Shown here in pieces: positions 21,751 through 30,690 of a stretch of DNA of 36,363 nucleotides. The stretch is taken from assembly GCA_030425905.1 (NCBI GenBank), contig JAUHZT010000017.1:1-36363 (forward strand), given 5' to 3'. A program made the translations under genes and the position numbers. This DNA comes from Gammaproteobacteria bacterium. GTDB lineage: Bacteria > Pseudomonadota > Gammaproteobacteria > Steroidobacterales > Woeseiaceae. Each line of letters starts with the position of its first letter. The stretch's first letter is position 1. Below the pieces are notes generated by a model. The model did not search any database, was not told the origin of the DNA, and saw only the letters and a list, made by a program, of their open reading frames with translations.

Positions 21751-24162
21751 TTAAAACGCTTGACCAATAGAAAACTGGAATCGTTCCAGTTCATCTCCGT
21801 AATACCTGTCGTTTCCATCGTACGCATTCAACGGGTACGCATAGCTGAAGCGGAACAGCCCGAGCGGCGCCAGCCATTCGACACCAATTCCAACCGACCC
21901 GCGAAGTTCATCGAATTCAGGCTTGTACTCCATTGGCGAGCCGAGCTTGTCCGTGAATTGCACCTCGCCGGTGTTAAATACGTTGCCAAAATCATAGAAC
22001 AACGTGGCTCGTGCCTGACTTGCCCACTTGTCCGGAAGCGGCAGTATAAGCTCTAGCTGGTTTGCAACCAACACATTACCGCCGTAGGGGTTGCCGCGAC
22101 TGTCGCGGGGACCGAGGTAAGACTCCCGGAAACCGCGCACAGACTGGGGCCCACCGCCATAAAACTGCTTATAGGGTGGCAACGCCGTGGTGTCACCCAT
22201 GGCCTCACCGATACCTATTTCCGAATTAAAGCGCACTACCCATTTGTTGGTGATCGGGAAGTATTTGGTAAAGCTGTATCGGGCCGTGTAGAACTCGACA
22301 TCGCTGCCCGGTACCGCCACGCTGAAGTACAATTGCTGGCGCGTGCCACGGTTCGCAAACAGGGCCCGGTTGCGGCTGTCATAGCTCCAGCCGGCCAACA
22401 GCTCGAACGTGTCGTATTCACTTCCCTGAAAGGTAAAACCGCCTACGTTTTCAACAAAGGCATTGCCGTTGCTCGATACCCAGTCAATGGCCTGCTGGGT
22501 ACTGTTCTGCGAGGTGGCAAGTTCGGCGTGCTGGTAGGACAGGCCAAGACTGATTGACTGGTACTCGCCGATCGGGTAGCCATAGTCGACCGAGGCACCC
22601 GCTGTGGTCGTCGAGAAGTCTGACGAGGCCGACGTAAACTGGGTGATATCCCGATAGCTAACTGACACCGTTCGGCGAATGCCGTCAATCGTGCGGTATG
22701 GGTCGGTATGCGAGAGGCTGTAGAGCTTCGAGTAACGCCCGGAATTCAGCTCCAGTGCCACGCGATTGCCCGTGCCGAGGAAATTGGTGTGCACGATACT
22801 GCCGTTCAGCAACAGCTTCTGCGATTCGGAATAACCAACACCACCCGAAAACTGTCCGGGCATCCGGTATTCGAGGTCAAAATCGACGTCAACAAGATCC
22901 GGACTACCGGGTACCGGTACGTTTTCGACTTCTACGTTCTCGACATACGGCAAACGCTGCAGGCGTACCTTGGAACGATCGATCAGCAGGTTTGAAAGAT
23001 AGGCGCCCTCCATCTGCCGGATTTCACGCCGCAGGACTTCGTCCTCTACCTGGTCGACACCGTTGAAATTTATTCGGCGCACATAGACCCGGCTCTTCGG
23101 GTCGACAAAGAAGGTTATCTCAGCGGTTTTTGCTTCATGGTCGAGGTCCCACACAGGCTCAACCTCGGCATTGGCATAGCCTTCTTCGCCAAGCCGCAGC
23201 GTCATGTATTCACTGGTACGTGTCAGCAGCCCCTGGTTAAACGTGGAACCCGGTTGCGCAAGTATCAGCTGGCGCAGGAAAGCCTCCGGTATCACCATGT
23301 CGCCAACCAGCTTCACGTCGGAAACCGTGTATTGATCGCCCTCTTCCACGGCAATCGTTACAAACATGTCTTTCTTGTTGGGTGAAATAGCGACCTGCAC
23401 AGATTCTTCGCGATAGTCCGCGTAGCCGCGGTCCATGTAGAAAGATCGCAGTGTTTCCAGGTCGCCCTGCAACGCTTCTTTTGAATAGCGATCGTCCTGG
23501 CGGATCCACGACAGCCAATTCGCCGTGTCGAGCGTAAAGTCCTCGCGAATCTCTTTCTCCGAGAACGAGGCATTGCCGACGATATTCACCTGCCGGATTT
23601 TTGCCCGATCGCCTTCCTTTACATCAATCTTGACGCGTACCGTGTTGTTCGGCCGGTCGAGTACCGTGGTCTTGATATCGACACCGTACTTGCCTCGGTC
23701 GTAATACTGCTCGCGCAGGAACATTTCGACGTTATCGAGCACCGAGCGGTCAAAGGTACGGCCTTTGGCCAATCCGACCCCGCGCAACGATTCCATCAGG
23801 TCCTCGGTCTTGATGTCCTTGTTGCCATCAATCTCAAAGCTCTCGATCGACGGCCGTTCATGGACAACGACCACAAGTACATCGCCGTCCTTGCGAATTT
23901 CGATATCGTCAAACAGGCCCTGGTCGTACAGCGACCGGATCGCCTCCTGCACGCGCACCTTGTCGACAGTATCGCCAATGTTGATCGGCAGGTAATTGAA
24001 AACCGTGCCTTCGGAAATACGTTGCAGGCCCTCAACACGCATGTCGCGGACTACGAACGGGCTGCTGAGTGCTGCAAATACCGGCGCCGCGATCGCCCAG
24101 AGTACGACCGCAGCGACCAGGCGCTGCAGCGGCCCTGAATGTGTGTAACGAGTTTGGCTCAT
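21751..24162 (-). CDS. bamA: Outer membrane protein assembly factor BamA
   Basis: The central beta-barrel of the BAM complex that inserts outer-membrane proteins. The signal peptide (LVAAVVLWAIAAPVFA) leads into five POTRA domains from FVVRDMRVEGLQRISEGTVF (about 36-55) to about 430. A 16-strand barrel follows, with the loop-6 motif QSVRGFRESYLGPRD and a C-terminal aromatic ending FSIGQAF that fits the beta-signal. The ORF could open at TTG 24180, right after the rseP TAG, but ATG 24162 (MSQTRYTHS, 803 residues) is the better start. The rseP-bamA-skp order is standard. Confidence 0.96.
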   Translation of the reverse strand: MSQTRYTHSGPLQRLVAAVVLWAIAAPVFAALSSPFVVRDMRVEGLQRISEGTVFNYLPINIGDTVDKVRVQEAIRSLYDQGLFDDIEIRKDGDVLVVVVHERPSIESFEIDGNKDIKTEDLMESLRGVGLAKGRTFDRSVLDNVEMFLREQYYDRGKYGVDIKTTVLDRPNNTVRVKIDVKEGDRAKIRQVNIVGNASFSEKEIREDFTLDTANWLSWIRQDDRYSKEALQGDLETLRSFYMDRGYADYREESVQVAISPNKKDMFVTIAVEEGDQYTVSDVKLVGDMVIPEAFLRQLILAQPGSTFNQGLLTRTSEYMTLRLGEEGYANAEVEPVWDLDHEAKTAEITFFVDPKSRVYVRRINFNGVDQVEDEVLRREIRQMEGAYLSNLLIDRSKVRLQRLPYVENVEVENVPVPGSPDLVDVDFDLEYRMPGQFSGGVGYSESQKLLLNGSIVHTNFLGTGNRVALELNSGRYSKLYSLSHTDPYRTIDGIRRTVSVSYRDITQFTSASSDFSTTTAGASVDYGYPIGEYQSISLGLSYQHAELATSQNSTQQAIDWVSSNGNAFVENVGGFTFQGSEYDTFELLAGWSYDSRNRALFANRGTRQQLYFSVAVPGSDVEFYTARYSFTKYFPITNKWVVRFNSEIGIGEAMGDTTALPPYKQFYGGGPQSVRGFRESYLGPRDSRGNPYGGNVLVANQLELILPLPDKWASQARATLFYDFGNVFNTGEVQFTDKLGSPMEYKPEFDELRGSVGIGVEWLAPLGLFRFSYAYPLNAYDGNDRYYGDELERFQFSIGQAF

Positions 24163-24180
24163 TCTCAAGTTAGGTCCCAA

Positions 24181-25536
24181 CTAGCCCAGCAAGCGGGCGA
24201 TATCATTATAAAAGGCAAAGCTCATGAGTAGCAGCAACGCAAAAATACCCACCTGTTGGCCAAGTATCTGTGCGCGCTCCGACATTGGACTGCCTTTCAG
24301 CCACTCAACGAGCTGATAAACGATCTGTCCTCCGTCGAGAACGGGCAACGGTAGCAGATTCAGCACGCCAAGGCTGATACTGACAATTGCGAGGAAGCCC
24401 AGAAAATTACCCACTCCGGCCTGCGCCGATGCACCTGCGAATTGCGCGATATTGATCGGGCCGCTGATATTCTTTATCGATACGTCGCCGGTCACCATGC
24501 GTCCGAGCATCCGCAGGGTAAAGACCGCGGTTTGCCACATTCGTTCGTTGGCATGAGCAATTGATTCCAACGGACCAAATTTGCGCAGGTAGAAATAGTC
24601 CTGGGTATTCGCCTTCGCCGCTACGCCCAATTGCCCGACCATCACGCCATCACGCTCGGTTGCGCCCAGCCGTACATCCAGCGTCAGTCGCTCCGTGCCG
24701 CGTTCAACCTCGATAACAACGTCCGCATTCGCCCGCTCGGAAACCACGGTCCGCAAGTCCGCAAAATTGCGAATCGGCAGATCGTCAATTCTTACAATCT
24801 GATCGCCTTCCTGCAGCCCACCGGCATCCGCCGCGCCGCCCGCCGTGACTTCACCGACCACCGCTGGCGGCTGCCAGGGAGCAAAGCCGAGTCCGTCGAA
24901 AAGCATGCCCGGTTCTGTCAGACGCGTTGCGTCGTTGCCGACATTGATAGTTGCCGAACGCTGGCTGCCAGATTCATTCTGCAAGCGCAACTGCACATTG
25001 CCACTGGCCACCATCTGGTCGAGCATGTTGACCAGCGCCGATTCCCAGTTGTCTGTTGTGACCGAACCGACCGCGATAATACGGTCACCTTCGCGCAGGC
25101 CCGCTTCGGCAGCGTACGAGCCCGGCTCCACTTCGCCAATGGCCGGGCGCAAGGTAGGAATGCCGTACACAAACAACATCCAGTACGCCAAGATGGCGAA
25201 CAGGAAATTGAACATCGGCCCCGCAAGCAACACGGCTATGCGTGCCGGAATGGATTTCTGATTGAAGGCGCGGCCCTCGTCACGGGGCTCGATATCCGCT
25301 TCACGGCTATCGAGAAAACGGACGTACCCACCCAGTGGAATTGCCGAAATGCAATACTCGGTGCGGTCCTCTCCGGCGCCAATGCGGGTCCAGAGTGGCT
25401 TGCCAAAGCCGATCGAGAAGCGCAGTACTTTCATGCCCATCCATCGACCTACGATGTAGTGCCCGTACTCGTGGACCGCAACCAGAATACTGATGGCCAC
25501 AATGAATGCCACGAGGCTGCTGACGGCGTCTCCCAT
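24181..25536 (-). CDS. rseP: Site-2 intramembrane protease RseP
   Basis: An inner-membrane zinc metalloprotease that cuts anti-sigma factor RseA in the sigma-E envelope stress response and clears signal-peptide remnants. It has 451 residues. Zinc motif HEYGH lies at 22-26 in the first membrane helix; the second metal motif is NLLPLPVLDGG near 400. Two periplasmic PDZ domains lie between (each with AGLREGDRI- or GGLQEGDQI-like loops). It has four predicted membrane segments. The ATG at 25536 has an excellent AGGAGG ribosome binding site about seven bases upstream. dxr, usually just before rseP, is missing; a 35-codon ORF occupies the gap after cdsA. Confidence 0.96.
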   Translation of the reverse strand: MGDAVSSLVAFIVAISILVAVHEYGHYIVGRWMGMKVLRFSIGFGKPLWTRIGAGEDRTEYCISAIPLGGYVRFLDSREADIEPRDEGRAFNQKSIPARIAVLLAGPMFNFLFAILAYWMLFVYGIPTLRPAIGEVEPGSYAAEAGLREGDRIIAVGSVTTDNWESALVNMLDQMVASGNVQLRLQNESGSQRSATINVGNDATRLTEPGMLFDGLGFAPWQPPAVVGEVTAGGAADAGGLQEGDQIVRIDDLPIRNFADLRTVVSERANADVVIEVERGTERLTLDVRLGATERDGVMVGQLGVAAKANTQDYFYLRKFGPLESIAHANERMWQTAVFTLRMLGRMVTGDVSIKNISGPINIAQFAGASAQAGVGNFLGFLAIVSISLGVLNLLPLPVLDGGQIVYQLVEWLKGSPMSERAQILGQQVGIFALLLLMSFAFYNDIARLLG

Positions 25537-25554
25537 ATTCAGTTCCTCCTGACC

Positions 25555-25662
25555 CTAGCTATTAAGTGGACTTGCAAGCGGCACCGCAGTTCCCGGCACA
25601 CGAAATTTCATCGTGGCCAAAACCGCATGAACGGTTCCTGAACGATCTGCAACGTTGCTCAT
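25555..25662 (-). CDS. Possible 35-residue ORF in the slot normally held by dxr
   Basis: On the minus strand an ATG at 25662 overlaps the cdsA stop (ATGA) and opens a 35-codon frame ending with TAG at 25557-25555, 18 bases before rseP. The peptide starts MSNVADRSGTVHAVLATMKF and ends PLASPLNS. It has no membrane segment, signal peptide or recognised motif. It may be a real coupled micropeptide, a leader that keeps ribosomes moving into rseP, or chance. I see no similarity to the DXR N-terminal GSTGSIG motif, so it does not look like a dxr remnant. Low confidence as a gene. Confidence 0.3.
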   Translation of the reverse strand: MSNVADRSGTVHAVLATMKFRVPGTAVPLASPLNS

Positions 25663-26444
25663 GTAAGCCCCAGATACGTCAGGCCCAACGCAAACAACGG
25701 CGCCGCGGCCGCAACACTGTCAATGCGATCGAGCACGCCACCGTGCCCGGGAAACAGCGACCCACTGTCTTTCACGCCGGCGGTACGCTTGAACATGCTG
25801 ACGGTGAGATCACCGACAATCGAAATGGCCGCCACGGCCAGGCAAAACGGCACCAGCACGGCAAGATCGCCCGGGACCCAGATACTGCGCACAATGATAA
25901 CGAGAACCACCAGCAGCAAGCCACCGATAACGCCCTCCCAGGTCTTGCCCGGGCTGATGCTTGGCGCCAGCTTGACCCGGCCAAAGCGCTTGCCCACGAA
26001 AAATGCACCAATATCGGCTGACCACACAATCATCAGCGCGAGCAGGAGCAACATCGCATTTTCGTTGTAGAGCAGCACCAGGGCGGCATACAGGGGCACC
26101 AGCACGAGGGCACCGCCAAGCCAGCGCAACAGCACCGGAATACGCGTCGGAAAGACGAAGGTCCAGATCAGCGCCAGCATCCACCAGCCCAGTGCAAGCA
26201 GCAGCACCCATTCCACGCCCTGCGACCAGACCAGGCCGATTCCGGCCATACAGGCGGCGATGAAGCTGACGTATACCACGCGCACCGTCGTGGAACCCGA
26301 CTCAAGAAATACTGACCACTCCCACGCGCCGGCAATGATCACGAGCGCAATGAAGAGTTCAGCTATTGCCCCCGGCAACACGAACAGCACCAGGAACAAT
26401 GCAAGTAGCGCAATCACGGCGGTGATGATGCGTTGCTTCAGCAT
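25659..26444 (-). CDS. cdsA: Phosphatidate cytidylyltransferase
   Basis: Makes CDP-diacylglycerol from phosphatidic acid and CTP, the branch point to all phospholipids. It is an integral membrane protein of 261 residues with about seven or eight hydrophobic segments. The C-terminal family signature is clear: SPGKTWEGVIGG, then MFKRTAGVKDSGSLFPGHGGVLDRIDS. A longer open frame reaches 26588, but ATG 26444 (MLKQRIITAVIAL) is the natural start and overlaps the end of uppS by seven bases. Downstream the usual dxr is absent and rseP follows. Confidence 0.95.
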   Translation of the reverse strand: MLKQRIITAVIALLALFLVLFVLPGAIAELFIALVIIAGAWEWSVFLESGSTTVRVVYVSFIAACMAGIGLVWSQGVEWVLLLALGWWMLALIWTFVFPTRIPVLLRWLGGALVLVPLYAALVLLYNENAMLLLLALMIVWSADIGAFFVGKRFGRVKLAPSISPGKTWEGVIGGLLLVVLVIIVRSIWVPGDLAVLVPFCLAVAAISIVGDLTVSMFKRTAGVKDSGSLFPGHGGVLDRIDSVAAAAPLFALGLTYLGLT

Positions 26445-27187
26445 TCCAGTGCCTCCAGTTGCTCGCCGGTATGCCCGTAACGCCGTTGCCGGCAAGCAAA
26501 AAATTCGATGGCCTTGTCGAGTTCCTGCTCCCCGAAGTCGGGCCATAATGTGTCGCAGAAATAAAGTTCTGCATAGGCCAGATTCCACAACAGAAAATTA
26601 CTGATGCGCTGTTCGCCGCCAGTGCGAATCAGCAGGTCCGGATCCGGCAAGCCCGCAAGCTGTAATTCGCCCGCTATCACGTCCTCATCGACATCGTCGG
26701 CCGCGATACTGCCGTCTGCAACTCGGCGCAGGACCCGTCGTGTCGCTTCGGTGATATCCCAACGCCCGCCGTAGGCAATAGCAACATTCAGGTGCAGACC
26801 GGTATTGCCGTGCGTGTGCGCCTCGGCGGATTCAATCTTGCGTACCAGGCTCGCCGCAAGGCGGCTACGGTCGCCGACAAATTCAAGCCTCACATTATTA
26901 CGATGCAGCTCGTCCACTTCCCGTTGCAGGGCTTCGACAAACAATCCCATCAACTTGCTGACTTCGTCAGCGGGACGACGCCAGTTTTCGCTGCTGAACG
27001 CGAAGAGCGTGAGGTACGGGATACCGCGACGTGCCGTGTGTTCGATGGTGCGACGAACGGATTTTACGCCGGCCCGGTGTCCGGCATGCCGCGGCTTGGC
27101 CCGGTTCCGCGCCCAGCGCCCGTTGCCATCCATGATGACCGCAATGTGAACCGGCAGGTTCGAGTCTGTAGCGGCAGGCTCCTGCAC
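26438..27187 (-). CDS. uppS: Undecaprenyl diphosphate synthase (cis-prenyltransferase)
   Basis: Extends farnesyl diphosphate with eight isopentenyl units to make the lipid carrier for peptidoglycan and O-antigen. It has 249 residues. The catalytic Asp is Asp20 in HIAVIMDGNGRWA; GHRAGVKSVR binds the diphosphate. FAFSSENWRRP and the C-terminal RTGGEQRISNFLLWNLAYAELYF complete the signature. It starts with GTG at 27187 directly after the frr TGA and overlaps cdsA by seven bases. It requires IPP, so an isoprenoid pathway must exist although the MEP genes usually found in this region are missing. Confidence 0.96.
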   Translation of the reverse strand: MQEPAATDSNLPVHIAVIMDGNGRWARNRAKPRHAGHRAGVKSVRRTIEHTARRGIPYLTLFAFSSENWRRPADEVSKLMGLFVEALQREVDELHRNNVRLEFVGDRSRLAASLVRKIESAEAHTHGNTGLHLNVAIAYGGRWDITEATRRVLRRVADGSIAADDVDEDVIAGELQLAGLPDPDLLIRTGGEQRISNFLLWNLAYAELYFCDTLWPDFGEQELDKAIEFFACRQRRYGHTGEQLEALEC

Positions 27188-27745
27188 TCAGATTTCCAGC
27201 AGCTCGGCCTCTTTCTCGGCCAGAACCTGATCGATCTCGGCAATGTACTTGTCGGTGATCGTCTGGATTTCATCTTCTGCGCGATGCTCATCGTCTTCGC
27301 CGACCAGCTTTTCCTTGAGCAGGTCCTTCAGGTCGCCGATAGCGTCACGCCGCACATTACGAATGGCAATCCTGCCGCCTTCGGCCTCGTTGCGCACTAC
27401 GCGAATCATGTCCTTGCGTCGCTCTTCGGTCAGCGGCGGCAACGGCACGCGAATAACGGTACCGGCGGACTGTGGATTGAGACCGAGGTCTGAATTGATG
27501 ATCGCCTTCTCGACGACCGCGACCATGTCTTTTTCCCACGGTGTGACGATAAGCGTTCTTGAGTCTTCCACCCCGACATTCGACACCTGGTTCAGCGGTG
27601 TCTGGCTGCCGTAGTATTCGACAGTGATGTGATCGAGCAGACTCGTGTGCGCACGGCCCGTGCGAATCTTGGTCATTTCGTGCTTCAGCGACGCAACGCT
27701 CTTGGACATACGATCGGCTGCGTCCTTTTTAATCTCTTCCAACAC
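27188..27745 (-). CDS. frr: Ribosome recycling factor
   Basis: Splits the post-termination ribosome together with EF-G. The 185 residues match the family length exactly. Typical blocks are [10 protein letters not shown]-like [68 protein letters not shown] and the C-terminal helix [23 protein letters not shown]. The start is GTG at 27745 with AAGGAG seven bases upstream. It lies 11 bases after pyrH and ends right before the uppS start. Confidence 0.96.
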   Translation of the reverse strand: MLEEIKKDAADRMSKSVASLKHEMTKIRTGRAHTSLLDHITVEYYGSQTPLNQVSNVGVEDSRTLIVTPWEKDMVAVVEKAIINSDLGLNPQSAGTVIRVPLPPLTEERRKDMIRVVRNEAEGGRIAIRNVRRDAIGDLKDLLKEKLVGEDDEHRAEDEIQTITDKYIAEIDQVLAEKEAELLEI

Positions 27746-27756
27746 GATGTCTCTCC

Positions 27757-28479
27757 TTAAGCTTTGACTAGCGTACCAATTTCAGCGCCGGACATCGCCT
27801 CGACCATTGCATTGGCACGCCCGAGGTCGAAGATACGCAATGGCAGGCTGTTGTCGCGGCACATGACGATTGCGGTGGCGTCCATCACCGCCAGCTTGTC
27901 TTCAATCACCTTGTCGTAAGTAACCGAGGTAAAACGTTTTGCATCCGGATTGCGCACAGGATCCGAGTCGTACACGCCGTCTACCTTGGTCGCTTTCAAC
28001 AATACATCCGCACCGATCTCAATGGCGCGCAGGCTGGCTGCTGTATCTGTCGTAAAGAACGGGTTGCCCGTGCCCGCGGCCATGACCACAACGCGACCCT
28101 TTTCCAGGTGACGGACCGCACGGCGACGAATGTAATCTTCACACACATCGTGAATTTGCAGTGCGGACATGACACGTGCAAATACATTCTGCGACTCGAG
28201 CGCGTCCTGAATGGCAAGCGCATTCATTACGGTCGCGAGCATGCCCATATAGTCGCCGGTAACACGGTCCATACCGGCTCGCGCCAGGCCCGCGCCGCGG
28301 AAAATATTGCCACCGCCTACGACGATGGCAATTTCGATTCCGGCACGTTGCGCCGTAGCGATCTCGGCCGCCAGTCGCTTGATAACCTTCGGTTCAATGC
28401 CGTAGTCCAGATCACCCATCAGCGCTTCCCCGCTGAGTTTCAGCAGAACGCGGCGATAGCGAGCTGGATTATCGGACAT
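27757..28479 (-). CDS. pyrH: UMP kinase
   Basis: Phosphorylates UMP to UDP; in bacteria it is a hexamer of the amino acid kinase fold, activated by GTP and inhibited by UTP. It has 240 residues. [58 protein letters not shown] and [13 protein letters not shown] are standard. The ATG at 28479 lies immediately after the tsf TAA, with AAGGAG about eight bases upstream inside the tsf end. With pyrG in the same gene block it covers two steps of pyrimidine nucleotide supply. Confidence 0.97.
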   Translation of the reverse strand: MSDNPARYRRVLLKLSGEALMGDLDYGIEPKVIKRLAAEIATAQRAGIEIAIVVGGGNIFRGAGLARAGMDRVTGDYMGMLATVMNALAIQDALESQNVFARVMSALQIHDVCEDYIRRRAVRHLEKGRVVVMAAGTGNPFFTTDTAASLRAIEIGADVLLKATKVDGVYDSDPVRNPDAKRFTSVTYDKVIEDKLAVMDATAIVMCRDNSLPLRIFDLGRANAMVEAMSGAEIGTLVKA

Positions 28480-29355
28480 TTACTGCGCTCCTTTAACCTG
28501 CGCCATCACTTCTTCGACAAAGTTATCGGCCTTTTTCTCGATGCCTTCGCCCACTTCAAAACGAATGAACGAAGTGACCGATGCGCCGCGGCTCTTGAGC
28601 AACTGGCCCACTGTCTGGCTGTCGTCTTTAACGAACGGCTGGCCTACCAGCGTGATTTCCTTAAGAAACTTGTTGATTCTGCCAGTCACCATTTTCTCAA
28701 CGATCTCAGGCGGCTTGCCGGATTCGGCAGCCTGCTCAGAGAAGATGCGACGCTCGCTTTCCAGCGTCTCAGCCGGTACGCCGGATTCGTCGATGCAGGT
28801 CGGGTTGATAGCCGCAATGTGCATTGCGATATCCCGTGCCAGTTCCTCGTCGCCGCCGGACAAAGCCACGACTGCGCCGATTTTTGCACCGTGCGTGTAG
28901 AAGCCAACCGGCCCGTCGCTCTCAACCTGGGCAATGCGTCGAATAGAAATATTCTCGCCTACCTTGGCAACCAGGTCAGCGCGCGCCTGTTCAATTGAGC
29001 GGCCATCAGCCAGCGTTTCCTGCGACAAGGCTTCGGGACTCGTTGCGCCCGAACTCAGCGCTGCCGCCGCGACAGCTTCAGCGAAAGAGTTGAAGTTATC
29101 GTCCTTGGCGACGAAGTCCGTTTCAGAGTTGACTTCGACGGCAACGGCCCTGGAGCCATCCGCCTGTATGACGATCCGCCCGTCAGCCGCAACCCGGCTG
29201 GACTTCTTGTCAGCCTTTGCCTGTCCTGACAGGCGCAGATTTTCTGCCGCCGCGTCCATATCGCCGTCGGCTTCAACAAGTGCTTTCTTGCACTCCATCA
29301 TGCCGACGCCAGTGCGCTCGCGCAGTTCTTTTACCATTGATGCACTAATAGCCAT
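28480..29355 (-). CDS. tsf: Translation elongation factor Ts
   Basis: The nucleotide exchange factor for EF-Tu. It has 291 residues. The N-terminal UBA-like domain reads VKELRERTGVGMMECKKALVEADGD; the core motif is NSETDFVAKDDNF; subdomains with GARIGVVV-like GAKIGAVVAL and MHIAAINP follow. Two adjacent ATGs exist (29358 and 29355). The second has GAGGAA at the better spacing of about seven bases and gives MAISASMVKEL, so it is chosen. It is the second gene of the rpsB-tsf operon, 34 bases after the rpsB stop. Confidence 0.97.
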   Translation of the reverse strand: MAISASMVKELRERTGVGMMECKKALVEADGDMDAAAENLRLSGQAKADKKSSRVAADGRIVIQADGSRAVAVEVNSETDFVAKDDNFNSFAEAVAAAALSSGATSPEALSQETLADGRSIEQARADLVAKVGENISIRRIAQVESDGPVGFYTHGAKIGAVVALSGGDEELARDIAMHIAAINPTCIDESGVPAETLESERRIFSEQAAESGKPPEIVEKMVTGRINKFLKEITLVGQPFVKDDSQTVGQLLKSRGASVTSFIRFEVGEGIEKKADNFVEEVMAQVKGAQ

Positions 29356-29389
29356 CATTCATTTCCTCGTATTCGTTTATTGCGTTGCC

Positions 29390-30406
29390 TTACTCGGCCG
29401 CCGTATCAGCTTCGGCTGCGTCAGAATCAGCCGCTTTCTTGGCAGTCTTCTTGGCGGTTTTCTTGGCCGCAGGCTTTGCTGCCGGCTGCGCATCAGCTGC
29501 TGGCGCTTCATCGGCTTTCGCTTCGGGCTGCTCGTCAGCCTTCGCGTCTGCATCGGCGCTCACTTCTGCGGCGTCGTCAGCGGCTTTCTTAGCCGGAGCC
29601 TTTTTCTTGACGGCCGCTTTCTTGGCCGGGCGCTTGCTGGTTTTCTTGCGAGCACGCGTCTTTTTCACATTGCCCGCTTCGTCGAGCTCGACAAATTCGT
29701 CTTCGCCAAGCGCAACTTCAGGCAGTGAAGCCTTGCCGTCGTCTACCGCATCGGCGACCAGCGCCGTATACAGGTTGATCGCGCGCATTGCATCGTCGTT
29801 ACCCGGAATCACGTAATCAACGCCTTCGGGTGAGCAATTGGTATCGACGATCGCAACCACCGGAATACCGAGCTTCTGCGCTTCGCGAATAGCGATGTCT
29901 TCGTGTTCGACATCAATCACAAACATGACGTCGGGCAGCGACTTCATTTCCTTGATGCCGCCAAGTGAGCGTTCCAGCTTGTCACGCTCTCGGCTGAGGC
30001 CAAGCACTTCTTTCTTGGTCAGGCCTTCGAACGCGCCTTCCTCTGCCATTTTCTCAAGCGTCAGCAAACGCTTCACTGACTGCCGGATGGTCTTGTAGTT
30101 GGTCAGCATACCGCCCAGCCAGCGCTGGCTGACAAAGGGCATGCCGCAACGGCCGGCCTGCTCGCGCACGGCTTCACGCGCGGCGCGCTTGGTACCAACA
30201 AAGAGGATAGTGCCGCCGTCAGCGACAGTGGCCTTGATAAACGCGTACGCTTCGCGCGCAAGCGGCAGGCTCTTTTCGAGATTGATGATATGAATCTTGT
30301 TTCGTTCGCCGAAGATGTAGGGTGCCATCTTCGGGTTCCAGAAACGGGTCTGATGACCAAAATGCACGCCAGCCTCTAGCATCTGGCGCATGGTTACGTC
30401 TGCCAT
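29390..30406 (-). CDS. rpsB: 30S ribosomal protein S2 with long Lys/Ala/Glu-rich C-terminal extension
   Basis: The S2 core (residues 1 to about 235) is orthodox: [85 protein letters not shown]. coli S2 stops at 241 residues, while this one has 338. The extra 98 residues are low-complexity: a basic block (about 248-276, many KK pairs), an acidic Ala-rich block (277-305), a second basic block with two KKTA repeats (311-325), and an acidic end. This resembles histone H1-like tails and is probably disordered and nucleic-acid binding. ATG 30406 has GGAG eight bases upstream; the longer frame to 30448 lies in the leader. Confidence 0.97.
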   Translation of the reverse strand: MADVTMRQMLEAGVHFGHQTRFWNPKMAPYIFGERNKIHIINLEKSLPLAREAYAFIKATVADGGTILFVGTKRAAREAVREQAGRCGMPFVSQRWLGGMLTNYKTIRQSVKRLLTLEKMAEEGAFEGLTKKEVLGLSRERDKLERSLGGIKEMKSLPDVMFVIDVEHEDIAIREAQKLGIPVVAIVDTNCSPEGVDYVIPGNDDAMRAINLYTALVADAVDDGKASLPEVALGEDEFVELDEAGNVKKTRARKKTSKRPAKKAAVKKKAPAKKAADDAAEVSADADAKADEQPEAKADEAPAADAQPAAKPAAKKTAKKTAKKAADSDAAEADTAAE

Positions 30407-30433
30407 AGTATTTCTCCGGGTTATGCCTCCGCT

Positions 30434-30468
30434 TGCCCCATCCCGCAACCCCTTGTTTTAGTGGGGCA
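30434..30468 (-). promoter_or_regulatory. Inverted repeat in the rpsB leader (candidate S2 autoregulatory element)
   Basis: The rpsB leader carries a perfect 7-base inverted repeat, TGCCCCA (minus strand 30468-30462) and TGGGGCA (30440-30434), around a 21-base loop that holds a GGGG run. In E. coli, S2 represses rpsB-tsf through a structured 5' leader, so this is a candidate for the same element. The pairing is seen; the regulatory role is inferred from position. Confidence 0.45.
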
Positions 30469-30521
30469 CCCAGCAGAATGTGACGACAAGCGTGTGGATT
30501 AATTGCCTCTTGGGCGCGCGC

Positions 30522-30550
30522 TTTATACCATAGCCGGCCGCGACCAACAA
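30522..30550 (-). promoter_or_regulatory. rpsB-tsf promoter with extended -10 and GC-rich discriminator
   Basis: On the minus strand TTGTTG (30550-30545) is separated by 17 bases from TATAAA (30527-30522). A TG dinucleotide one base upstream of the -10 makes it an extended -10. The next bases, GCGCGCGCCC, form a very GC-rich discriminator, a feature of promoters repressed by ppGpp during the stringent response. The predicted transcript starts near 30515, giving a leader of about 110 bases. The arrangement resembles the conserved rpsB promoter of gammaproteobacteria. Confidence 0.75.
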
Positions 30551-30690
30551 CGCGGAAAATCAGCATTTTTTCGGATCGGACCGCTGCAGCACGAAAAGCC
30601 CGGGGTTTGGGACGCTCTCGCTCCCCGGCTGGACGTGCGCTCCGGCTTTTCCTGTGGGCAACAATTCAAGACCAACAACCTGGGCAAGTA

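Noticed and set aside
25537-25662. Decayed dxr remnant in the cdsA-rseP gap
   Set aside because: I looked for the GSTGSIG motif and C-terminal DXR residues in all minus-strand frames of this gap and saw none.
30597-30634. Imperfect inverted repeat AGCC(C)GGGG ... CCCCGGCT in the rpsB-map gap with a short T-run on the minus strand
   Set aside because: No minus-strand gene precedes it and the T-run is short, so calling it a terminator is not justified.
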